Assembly (NCBI GenBank): GCA_001786805.1 | Contig: MFTJ01000012.1 | Location: 10,294 to 21,353, forward strand | Reading direction: 5' to 3' | DNA: 11,060 nt | From: Candidatus Nomurabacteria bacterium RIFCSPHIGHO2_01_FULL_39_10 | GTDB taxonomy: Bacteria > Patescibacteriota > Minisyncoccia > Phycocordibacterales > UBA9973 | Part shown: piece by piece, positions 4,379-10,549 of the stretch | Numbering within the stretch: position 1 is the stretch's first letter | Layout of the letters: each line of letters begins with the position of its first letter | The notes under the pieces: model-generated | Told to the model about the DNA's origin: nothing | Database searches by the model: none | The model's input: the letters and a program-made list of their open reading frames with translations, nothing else | Translations under genes and position numbers: made by a program

Positions 4379-6919
4379 ATGAAAAAATTCCATAAAATAC
4401 AAAAAATTTTGAAAAGTAAAAAATTCTGGAAAAATATGATACTGGCTGGCGCAGGTATTTTTTTCTTAATGATTAGTATTGTTATTATCTGGTTCTCGTC
4501 ATTGCAAATTCCAGACTTTCATTCATTTGAAAACAGGAAAGTTGTAAACTCTACAAAAATATACGACCGGACGGGAAAAATCCTGCTCTACAATATACAC
4601 CAGGAATCAAAAAGAACAGACATAACCTCCGATAAAATGGGAGTAAATATCAAGAATGCCACCGTGGCGATCGAAGATTCTGAATTCTACAATCACAGCG
4701 GAATAAGAATTACTTCTACCGTTCGCGCAATTCTTTCTAATGTTTTTGGTTTTGGAATAGGCGGAGGAGGGTCAACTATTACCCAGCAACTCGTGAAAAA
4801 TACGCTTTTAAGAAGCGAGCAGGGTTATGCGCGGTACACTAGAAAAATAAAAGAATGGGTTTTGGCGCTTAAAATTGATAATTCTATGCCAAAAGAAAAA
4901 ATTTTGGAGTATTATCTCAATGAAGCTCCTTATGGAGGCACTATCTATGGGATAGAAGAAGCCAGTAAAACTTATTTCGACAAAGAACCGATTGAGCTCT
5001 CGCTGACCGAAGCGGCTTATCTCGCCGCCATACCGCAATCTCCGACAACTCTCTCTCCTTATGGGAAAAACAAAGATAAATTGGAAGCTAGAAAAAATTT
5101 GGTGCTTTCTAGAATGCTCCTGCTTAATTTTATCAAGCAGGAAGATTATGATAAAGCAAAAAAAGAAGTTGCGACTTTTGCCCCGCTGGTGACGGCGGGC
5201 ATCAAAGCTCCGCATTTTGTGTTTTTTATTAGAGACTACCTTGAAGAAAAATATGGAAGAGAAGTGATGGACCAGGGACTTAAAGTCATCACTACTCTGG
5301 ATTATGATTTGCAGACAAAGGGAGAACAAATAGCAAAAGAAGGCGCGTTAAAAAATGAAACAGACTGGAATGGAAAAAACGCTAGTTTAGTAGCGATAGA
5401 TCCAAAAACAGGACAAATTTTGACAATGGTAGGTTCAAGAGACTATTTTGACAAGGAGATGGAAGGAAATTTCAATGTGGCAACAGCACAGAGACAGCCA
5501 GGCTCTTCTTTTAAGCCCTTTATTTACGCTACGGCCTTCAATAAGGGCTTTACCCCCGATACTGTTCTCTTTGACCTGCCTACGGAATTTCAAGCGACCT
5601 GCGATGCTTATGGCAAAGCCTTACCGGGACGCAACCAAGAAAATTGCTATATGCCTGATAATTATGACGATAAGTTCCGCGGGCTAATGAGTCTCCGAGA
5701 CGCGCTCGCGCAATCCATCAACATCATCGCGGTAAAACTTTTTTATCTGGCGGGACTTCCTAGTTCGCTTAAAACAGCCGAAGATATGGGTATCAGCACT
5801 TTAAATGGCACAGAGCGATACGGCCTCACACTGGTTATCGGAGGCGGAGAAGTGTCCCTCCTTGATATGACTTCAGCCTACGGAGTTTTCGCCAATGACG
5901 GAGTAAGAAATCCATATACTGGGATTTTGGAAGTGCAGGATTCAACCGGAAAAATTCTGGAACAATATCAACAAAAACCACAGGAAGTCTTGCCTAAAAA
6001 TACTGCGCTGACCATTTCAGATGTATTGTCGGATGAGAAAGCGCGTGTGCCAACTTTCGGAGCGCATTCGGTTCTTTATGTTCCCGGAAAAGATGTAGCG
6101 GTAAAAACAGGAACAACAAATAGCAATAGGGATGCTTGGACGATAGGCTACACCCCATCAATTGCTGTAGGTGTCTGGGCAGGTAACAACGATAATATGC
6201 CGATGAAAAAAGGAGGAGCTGCTGTCGCAGGACCGATTTGGAATAAATTTATAAATGAAGCGCTAAAAATTTTACCGGATGAAAAATTTGAAAAGCCAAA
6301 CTTGGATGCTGACCCCAAAATAATAAAACCGGCGCTGCGCGGAAGCTGGCAAGGCAATGAGAATTTCTTTATAGATAAAATTTCAGGCAAATTGGCGGGA
6401 CCTAACACGCCCCAAGAAACCACGGAAGAGAGAATTTTGACAAATGTGCACTCAATTCTTTATTGGGTGGATAAAAATAATGTTCTTGGACCCCCGCTTC
6501 CCAGCCCTGCGGATGATTCGCAGTTTAACCGCTGGGAAATACCTGTACAAAATTGGTGGGCGCAAAACAGCTGGAAATACCAGATAGTAAATTTATATAA
6601 CAAGCCGGTTGCGGTAGATGATGTGCATACGGACGCGGCGAAACCAGTTATTTCAATCATTGAACCAAATATAAACACAATATATTTACCAAAGCAAAAA
6701 ATAAATTTAAGAGTTTCAAGCTCCGGCCCTTACCCGCTTGCCAAGATAGACATTTTCATAAACGAAAGCTATCTCGGAACATCAAAAGCGCCTTTCACTT
6801 TTTCTTTTACACTTTCCGAGTTGGAAAGCCCTCAAGCGGAAAATGAACTGAGAATAATTGCTTATGACAGTATCTATAATCGTAGTGAAACAACTTTGAT
6901 ATTCAAGGTGCAGCAGTAA
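4379..6919 (+). CDS. Class A penicillin-binding protein (PBP1A type)
   Basis: This bifunctional enzyme polymerises glycan strands and cross-links peptidoglycan outside the membrane. A short basic cytoplasmic tail and one membrane helix (about 20-41) come first. The GT51 glycosyltransferase follows, with EDSEFYNHSG (catalytic Glu about 99), GGGSTITQQLVKN (about 129-141), RKIKEWVLALKID and KEKILEYYLNEAPYG. The transpeptidase has SSFK (nucleophile Ser about 376), SIN (about 446) and KTGTT (about 576). Beyond about 750 lies an Ig-like beta domain (PVISIIEPN onward, ending LIFKVQQ). At 846 residues it is long for the class because of this tail. I use ATG 4379, not the TTG one codon earlier, because MKKF follows it and the promoter spacing fits. 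A 43-bp inverted repeat follows the stop; dnaN converges. Confidence 0.95.
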   Translation: MKKFHKIQKILKSKKFWKNMILAGAGIFFLMISIVIIWFSSLQIPDFHSFENRKVVNSTKIYDRTGKILLYNIHQESKRTDITSDKMGVNIKNATVAIEDSEFYNHSGIRITSTVRAILSNVFGFGIGGGGSTITQQLVKNTLLRSEQGYARYTRKIKEWVLALKIDNSMPKEKILEYYLNEAPYGGTIYGIEEASKTYFDKEPIELSLTEAAYLAAIPQSPTTLSPYGKNKDKLEARKNLVLSRMLLLNFIKQEDYDKAKKEVATFAPLVTAGIKAPHFVFFIRDYLEEKYGREVMDQGLKVITTLDYDLQTKGEQIAKEGALKNETDWNGKNASLVAIDPKTGQILTMVGSRDYFDKEMEGNFNVATAQRQPGSSFKPFIYATAFNKGFTPDTVLFDLPTEFQATCDAYGKALPGRNQENCYMPDNYDDKFRGLMSLRDALAQSINIIAVKLFYLAGLPSSLKTAEDMGISTLNGTERYGLTLVIGGGEVSLLDMTSAYGVFANDGVRNPYTGILEVQDSTGKILEQYQQKPQEVLPKNTALTISDVLSDEKARVPTFGAHSVLYVPGKDVAVKTGTTNSNRDAWTIGYTPSIAVGVWAGNNDNMPMKKGGAAVAGPIWNKFINEALKILPDEKFEKPNLDADPKIIKPALRGSWQGNENFFIDKISGKLAGPNTPQETTEERILTNVHSILYWVDKNNVLGPPLPSPADDSQFNRWEIPVQNWWAQNSWKYQIVNLYNKPVAVDDVHTDAAKPVISIIEPNINTIYLPKQKINLRVSSSGPYPLAKIDIFINESYLGTSKAPFTFSFTLSELESPQAENELRIIAYDSIYNRSETTLIFKVQQ

Positions 6920-6922
6920 TCC

Positions 6923-6965
6923 CAGACAGCGCTTTAGGCGCTCTGAGCGCCTAAAGCGCTGTCTG
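6923..6965. repeat. Perfect 20-bp inverted repeat between convergent PBP and dnaN genes
   Basis: The arms 6923-6942 and 6946-6965 are perfect complements with a 3-nt loop (CTG). The GC-rich stem fills the spacer between the two stop codons and ends on the base before the dnaN stop. No U-tract follows on either strand, so it is not a classical terminator, but it could stop or stabilise transcripts from both sides. It may also be a member of a dispersed palindrome family. Confidence 0.85.
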
Positions 6966-8063
6966 CTACCTATTCATCGGCATTATAAGATAAATAAAAG
7001 AAGTATCACTCACGGGAGAAACGACAAGCGGACTCCCGGCTCCGGAGAATTTTATAGACACGCTGTCGGTTGTAATTGACGGAAAGCAGTCTAGAAAGTA
7101 TTTATAATTAAAACCAAGCTCAATATTTTCTCCGGTTATGGTGGCATCCAGAGATGTTTTATTTTCCCCAATATCATTATTGGCGGATGACAGTTCAAAG
7201 ACTTTTTCTTTGGGCGCAACTTTCATATTCACCTGGTTAAATTTGTCAGAAAAAATGTTGGAAAGTTTGAGCGCATTCAATAAATCTTGCTTTAATATTA
7301 TCGCGTTAGTGCTTGATGTTTTTGGAATAATCTGACGATAGTCGGGAAAAACTCCATCAATAATCCGAGATGTTAGATAAACATCGTCTGAAGAAAAAGA
7401 AATTTGATTTTTATTAAAACAAACTTTGATAATTGACGGAGATTCTCCGAAAATTCTAATAATTTCGGAAATATTCTTAAATGGGATAAGAATGCCTCCA
7501 ATTTCAGGAATTCCTTTTGCTTTTATTTTTTTCTCAGCTAAACGAAAAGAGTCTGTAGATACAAAAATTAAATTATCATCATTTGTGTGTATAAAAACGC
7601 TGGAAATTTCTGGTTTTATGTCGGATACAGAAGAACTGTAATAAACGGATTTTATCCCATCCATTATTTTTTTTGACTCTATATCAAAACTTATTCCGGC
7701 AACCCTTGGAATGGTTGGAAAATCATCATGGGGCTGTCCTTTTAGTTTTATTTTACTTTTTTTTGTTTTAATAAGCAGGTTTCCTTCAACTTCCTCTAAA
7801 AATATGTTTTCGTTTTGAAAAATATTGGAAAATATACCACTTAAAACACTCCCAGAAACAGCTACAATCCCCTCTTTCTCAATTTTTGCCGGTATTTCAA
7901 CTTCAACACCAAGACTTAAATTTGTTGCTCTTAATTTTAAAGATTTACCGGAGGCGATTAAAAGAATTGAGTTTAAAACAGGTAGGGTTAAATTTTTCCC
8001 AGTGATTCTTTCAATTTGGGAGATTTTATTTTTTATTTCTTCTATTTTACATTCTAGTTTCAT
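6966..8063 (-). CDS. dnaN: DNA polymerase III beta subunit (sliding clamp)
   Basis: DnaN forms the ring dimer that tethers polymerase III and other partners to DNA. The 365-residue length is typical for three repeated clamp domains. Recognisable segments are LPVLNSILLIA near 28-38, TDSFRLAEKKI in the second domain, and the C-terminal SFIYLIMPMNR, which matches the family's conserved Met-Pro-Met/Leu-Arg end close to the partner-binding pocket. It follows dnaA on the same strand after 133 bp. That spacer holds DnaA boxes and a separate TATAAA hexamer ending 6 nt before the ATG, so dnaN probably has its own promoter beside the origin. Its stop is flanked by the perfect inverted repeat shared with the convergent PBP gene. 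Confidence 0.96.
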   Translation of the reverse strand: MKLECKIEEIKNKISQIERITGKNLTLPVLNSILLIASGKSLKLRATNLSLGVEVEIPAKIEKEGIVAVSGSVLSGIFSNIFQNENIFLEEVEGNLLIKTKKSKIKLKGQPHDDFPTIPRVAGISFDIESKKIMDGIKSVYYSSSVSDIKPEISSVFIHTNDDNLIFVSTDSFRLAEKKIKAKGIPEIGGILIPFKNISEIIRIFGESPSIIKVCFNKNQISFSSDDVYLTSRIIDGVFPDYRQIIPKTSSTNAIILKQDLLNALKLSNIFSDKFNQVNMKVAPKEKVFELSSANNDIGENKTSLDATITGENIELGFNYKYFLDCFPSITTDSVSIKFSGAGSPLVVSPVSDTSFIYLIMPMNR

Positions 8064-8069
8064 AGTATG

Positions 8070-8075
8070 TTTATA
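8070..8075 (-). promoter_or_regulatory. Putative dnaN -10 element
   Basis: On the minus strand TATAAA ends 6 nt before the dnaN ATG. A weak -35 (TTAATA, 8098-8093) is 17 bp upstream and falls inside the triplet repeat of the origin, so DnaA bound there would also affect dnaN transcription. AT-richness makes the match less decisive. Confidence 0.4.
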
Positions 8076-8127
8076 TGTTATTTATTTTAATCTATTAATA
8101 CTATTAAGTGTGTTGATAAGTGTATAA
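8070..8127 (-). other. Probable oriC unwinding region between dnaA and dnaN
   Basis: On the minus strand two DnaA-box-like 9-mers lie in tandem: TTATACACT (8127-8119) and TTATCAACA (8119-8111), each one mismatch from TTATNCACA. Four bases later come the triplets TAA, TAG, TAT, TAA, TAG (8106-8092), four of five fitting the DnaA-trio pattern TA(G/A), followed by very AT-rich DNA. This order of box, triplets and AT-rich DNA is that of the Bacillus subtilis basal unwinding system, which also lies between dnaA and dnaN. The remainder of the spacer (8128-8196) is AT-rich with no gene. Confidence 0.55.
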
Positions 8128-8196
8128 CTTTTTTAACTCTTTGTTTATATATTATTTTCTTGTTTTAATTTTTAATTAAAGTCTGATAATTTTTTA

Positions 8197-9558
8197 CTAC
8201 TTAAACATAATTCGTATTTGCTCTAGTTCTTGTAAAAGTTGTGGGTCGTTTTTCAAGTCGTTTTTAATTTTTAAACAAGAGTGTATCACCGTCGTATGAT
8301 CTTTCCCCCCAAGTTTTTGCCCAATCAAGGGGTAAGAAACATTAAAGTCTTCCCGAAGCAGATACATCACTACTTGCCTGGCTTTGACTATTTCTTTTTT
8401 TCTGGTTTTTTCATAAACAGAAGCTTCTTCCAGTTTAAAATACTCGCTGACTATTTTTACAACATCTTTTATGGCAATATTCTTTTTAGGTTTCATGTTG
8501 TTTTTTAGTAAATTCTTCACTTCTGCTAGAGTTAAAGGTCTGTTTTTCAAGCGATATTGGCAAATTATGACGTTCAAGCTCCCTTCAAGTTCTCTGATAT
8601 TTCCTTCAATAGATGAAGCGATATATTCTACTATTTCTTTATCCAGTTCAATATTAAACTCCTGCAGTTTTACCTTTAAAATTGCCATACGAGACTCGTA
8701 TTCCGGCGGAGATATGTCCACTATCATTCCGGCGGCAAAACGGGATTTCAAGCGGTCTGCCAACTCCGGAATATAGTTAGGATGCTTGTCGGAGGAAAAA
8801 ATAATCTGTTTGTTGTTTTCATGAAAAGTATTGAATGTGTGAAAAAGCTCTTCCTGAATTTTTTCCATTTTGCCGATGAATTGAATGTCATCTATGATTA
8901 ATAGATCGTATTTTCGGTATTTTTCTTTGAAAGAATTTGCCTTGTTGTTTTGCAGCGAGCTGATAAAATCAGTCGCGAATTTTTCCAAAGTCATATAATG
9001 AGTTTTTTTATTCGGATATTTTTCTTTTATGCTGTTGCCCACGGCTTGGATTAAATGAGTTTTGCCCAGTCCTGTGCCTCCATAGATGAAAAATGGATTA
9101 TATTTAGTTCCCGGGTTATCTATTATCGCCTGGGATGCCGCATAGGCTAGTTCGTTGAAAGTTCCGACAATAAAAGAATTAAAATGATAGCGCGGGTTAA
9201 GATTGTCTTCCGGATTTATGTAAAGATCCCTTAACGGCAGTTCTTTGTTTATATAAGCCTCATTTGTTGTAGGCGTTTCCTCCTTGCCGGCCTCCTTGGT
9301 GTTTTCTATTTTAGTAATTATGTATTCCACCGCGCGCATATTTTCATATGTATCCGCGATGGTTTTGGTAATAAGCTTATGGTATTTATTTATAAGCCAA
9401 TCACGCACAAATTCATTCGGTACGCCGATGTAAATAATACCCGTATCTTCTTTTACGATTGATGTGTTTTTAAACCAAGTGCTGAAATTTGCTTTTGATA
9501 TTCCCGTTTCAATTTCAACCAAGCAATTTTTCCAAAGCTGTTTCAAGTTCATATTCAT
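8197..9558 (-). CDS. dnaA: Chromosomal replication initiator DnaA
   Basis: DnaA binds DnaA boxes, oligomerises with ATP and opens the origin. Domain I (about 1-85, with LWKNCLVEIETGISKANFS) is followed by a short linker. The AAA+ domain has GGTGLGKTH (160-168), LLIIDDIQF (219-227) and LADRLKSRF (266-274, arginine finger region), and domain IV carries the DNA-binding signature DHTTVIHS (420-427). Length 453 is normal. Two in-frame starts are possible, ATG 9558 and ATG 9552 (MNMNLKQLW); neither has a Shine-Dalgarno sequence at the right distance. The start lies in the 3' arm of a 15-bp inverted repeat, so its access may be controlled. DnaA-box-like sites flank the gene on both sides, which would allow autoregulation. 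Confidence 0.97.
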   Translation of the reverse strand: MNMNLKQLWKNCLVEIETGISKANFSTWFKNTSIVKEDTGIIYIGVPNEFVRDWLINKYHKLITKTIADTYENMRAVEYIITKIENTKEAGKEETPTTNEAYINKELPLRDLYINPEDNLNPRYHFNSFIVGTFNELAYAASQAIIDNPGTKYNPFFIYGGTGLGKTHLIQAVGNSIKEKYPNKKTHYMTLEKFATDFISSLQNNKANSFKEKYRKYDLLIIDDIQFIGKMEKIQEELFHTFNTFHENNKQIIFSSDKHPNYIPELADRLKSRFAAGMIVDISPPEYESRMAILKVKLQEFNIELDKEIVEYIASSIEGNIRELEGSLNVIICQYRLKNRPLTLAEVKNLLKNNMKPKKNIAIKDVVKIVSEYFKLEEASVYEKTRKKEIVKARQVVMYLLREDFNVSYPLIGQKLGGKDHTTVIHSCLKIKNDLKNDPQLLQELEQIRIMFK

Positions 9559-9637
9559 CCCGTACGAAGTTATATAAATTAATAATCTTATGACTCTTAC
9601 CTCCCATAGAAAATCTAGTCTAAACTTCGTACGGGAT
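9557..9637 (-). promoter_or_regulatory. 15-bp inverted repeat in the dnaA leader, reaching the start codon
   Basis: ATCCCGTACGAAGTT at 9557-9571 and its exact complement at 9623-9637 are separated by 51 bp. In dnaA mRNA they would form a strong stem whose 3' arm includes the first two bases of the dnaA ATG. Each arm holds the palindrome CGTACG, so it could instead be two operator sites. The loop contains GGAGGT (9604-9599), a Shine-Dalgarno-like sequence not placed before any normal start codon. Confidence 0.65.
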
Positions 9638-9641
9638 TCAT
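9615..9641 (-). CDS. Possible 8-codon leader peptide upstream of dnaA
   Basis: An open frame MNPVRSLD begins with ATG at 9641, 8 nt after a perfect TATAAT (9655-9650), and spans the whole 5' arm of the dnaA leader hairpin. A ribosome translating it would mask that arm and free the dnaA start region. This is inference from position; so short a frame may be chance. Confidence 0.25.
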   Translation of the reverse strand: MNPVRSLD

Positions 9642-9649
9642 AGTTTCAT

Positions 9650-9655
9650 ATTATA
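9650..9655 (-). promoter_or_regulatory. Putative dnaA promoter -10
   Basis: A perfect TATAAT on the minus strand would start transcription near 9643 and give dnaA a leader of about 85 nt. A perfect TTGACA lies at 9684-9679, but the 23-bp spacing is too long for a normal promoter, so the -10 may act without it or the -35 may belong elsewhere. Confidence 0.5.
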
Positions 9656-9697
9656 CTATTTGAAAAATGTTTGATACTTGTCAAAAGTTATTAAACT

Positions 9698-9717
9698 TGT
9701 TGATAAGATGGGGATAA
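9698..9717 (-). promoter_or_regulatory. Two DnaA-box-like sites upstream of dnaA
   Basis: Read on the minus strand, TTATCCCCA (9717-9709) and TTATCAACA (9706-9698) each differ from the consensus TTATCCACA at one position and share orientation. TTATCAACA also occurs in the dnaA-dnaN spacer. They lie just upstream of the proposed dnaA promoter and fit the second lobe of a bipartite origin as well as dnaA autoregulation. Confidence 0.5.
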
Positions 9718-9731
9718 ATGCAAAATCCCAT

Positions 9732-9801
9732 AACCTCACCCCGGCTTTCAGCCTCCCCTCTCCATTTTTCTAAATGGAGAGGGGGCGGGGGTGAGGGGGT
9801 T
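9732..9801. repeat. GC-rich REP-like hairpin between dnaA and rpmH
   Basis: AACCTCACCCC (9732-9742) pairs with GGGGTGAGG plus TT (9788-9801, three extra G), and CCCCTCTCCATTT (9755-9767) pairs exactly with 9772-9784, loop of 4. The strong strand bias, C-rich then G-rich, and the CCTCACCCC/CCCTCTCC words resemble widespread REP-type intergenic palindromes. It sits between the dnaA box pair and the rpmH promoter, and the TTG of the rpmH -35 overlaps its end. Confidence 0.75.
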
Positions 9802-9828
9802 GTATTTTTGTTCGCATTGTTATAAAAT
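9800..9828 (+). promoter_or_regulatory. Promoter of the rpmH-rnpA-yidD operon
   Basis: TTGTAT (9800-9805) and TAAAAT (9823-9828) are 17 bp apart, and TGT just before the alternative TATAAA register gives an extended -10. The hexamer ends 6 nt before the rpmH ATG, predicting a leaderless mRNA. Confidence 0.6.
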
Positions 9829-9834
9829 GAGCCT

Positions 9835-9969
9835 ATGTCATTCACGTATAAACCTAAAAAAAGAAAAAGAGCGAGAAGTCACGGGTTTTTGGTTCGGTCT
9901 AGAACCAAAACGGGCAAGAAAGTTCTAAAAAGAAGGCGCCAGAAGGGCAGAAAAAAGCTTAGCGTTTAA
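9835..9969 (+). CDS. rpmH: 50S ribosomal protein L34
   Basis: The 44-residue, strongly basic protein starts MSFTYKPKKRKRARSHGF and ends GRKKLSV, the standard L34 pattern in which almost a third of residues are Arg or Lys. It binds 23S rRNA in the large subunit. The family's usual TKTGKKVLKRRRQKGRKKL core is complete. It leads the operon with rnpA, whose ATG begins 5 nt after its stop, the usual origin-proximal arrangement. No Shine-Dalgarno sequence precedes it. Confidence 0.97.
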   Translation: MSFTYKPKKRKRARSHGFLVRSRTKTGKKVLKRRRQKGRKKLSV

Positions 9970-9973
9970 TGGA

Positions 9974-10297
9974 ATGTTGCTCAAAAAGAATAGAGTATCT
10001 ACAAAAGAGGTTGAAACGATTTTTAAATCTGGCAGTTTTTTGAATTCTCCCAGTTTAACTTTTAAATATATTAAAACTGACAACAAAGAAGTAAAAATTT
10101 CTTTTATTGCGCCTAAAAATATAGCCAAGCTTGCCGTTATAAGAAATTTACTGCGAAGACGCGGATATTCCGCTCTACAAAAAAATATAAAATTATCCCC
10201 TTTTGGACTTCTAGGTGTTTTTATTTTTAAAAAATATCAAGACGATATTTTAATGCTAGAAAATGAAATTAAAAATATTTTCAGTAAAATTAATTAA
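9974..10297 (+). CDS. rnpA: Ribonuclease P protein component
   Basis: RnpA assists the catalytic RNA of RNase P in trimming tRNA 5' ends. The 107-residue protein is basic and opens LLKKNRVSTKEVETIFKSG, as in the family. It contains VSFIAPKNIAKLAV-like strands with KISFIAPKNI (around 47-56) and the RNR motif in AVIRNLLRRRGY (54-69 region). Conservation is otherwise weak, which is normal for RnpA. It is a few residues shorter than most homologues. It lies directly after rpmH, and its last 35 bases overlap the start of yidD in another frame, so translation of yidD is probably coupled. Only GGA stands before the start. Confidence 0.93.
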   Translation: MLLKKNRVSTKEVETIFKSGSFLNSPSLTFKYIKTDNKEVKISFIAPKNIAKLAVIRNLLRRRGYSALQKNIKLSPFGLLGVFIFKKYQDDILMLENEIKNIFSKIN

Positions 10298-10478
10298 CTT
10301 CTATCAGAGAAATATCTCTGTTTTTATAAAACCTAGCTGTGTTTTTTATCCCACTTGCTCGGAATACACCAAGCAAGCCGTAGAAAAATACGGCACCTTC
10401 AAAGGTTTTTATTTGGGATTTTTTAGAATTTTACGATGTCATCCATGGCAGAAAAAACACCTGGACCCTTTAAGGTGA
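10263..10478 (+). CDS. yidD: Membrane protein insertion efficiency factor YidD
   Basis: The 71-residue protein shows the YidD signature: LINFYQRNIS (10-19), PSCVFYPTCSEYTKQAVEKYG (24-44, with the two conserved Cys) and LRCHPWQKKHLDP (57-69). It is a membrane-associated helper of YidC-dependent insertion. The ATG at 10263 gives the expected N-terminus and overlaps rnpA by 35 bp, in the order rpmH-rnpA-yidD-yidC seen in many bacteria. There is no Shine-Dalgarno sequence. The protein stops soon after the HPW motif, as typical. Confidence 0.95.
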   Translation: MKLKIFSVKLINFYQRNISVFIKPSCVFYPTCSEYTKQAVEKYGTFKGFYLGFFRILRCHPWQKKHLDPLR

Positions 10479-10497
10479 CTCTAATTTATTTTCATAC

Positions 10498-10540
10498 CTG
10501 CCCCGTAGTAAATTTTGCTAAAAATTTCACTACGGGGTAG
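10498..10540. repeat. Hairpin between yidD and yidC overlapping the yidC promoter
   Basis: CCCCGTAGT (10501-10509) and ACTACGGGG (10529-10537) are perfect complements, extended by a G-U and two more pairs to 10498 and 10540. No U-tract follows. The right arm fills the spacer of the proposed yidC promoter, so it could serve as an end structure for the rpmH-yidD message or as a regulator site. Confidence 0.65.
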
Positions 10541-10543
10541 AAT
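10515..10543 (+). promoter_or_regulatory. Putative yidC promoter
   Basis: TTGCTA (10515-10520) and TAGAAT (10538-10543) are 17 bp apart, and 6 nt separate the -10 from the yidC ATG, the same leaderless geometry as elsewhere in the window. GAGG also lies 2 nt before the ATG, too close for a good Shine-Dalgarno site. Confidence 0.4.
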
Positions 10544-10549
10544 GAGGAA

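Noticed and set aside
9515..9607. 30-codon minus-strand frame starting ATGGGAGGT and overlapping the dnaA start
   Set aside because: Its Shine-Dalgarno-like sequence lies after, not before, the ATG; the product matches nothing I know and it largely shadows dnaA, so it is not listed as a gene.
9679..9684. Perfect TTGACA as the dnaA -35
   Set aside because: The distance to TATAAT at 9655-9650 is 23 bp, well beyond the functional range, so it is not paired with confidence.
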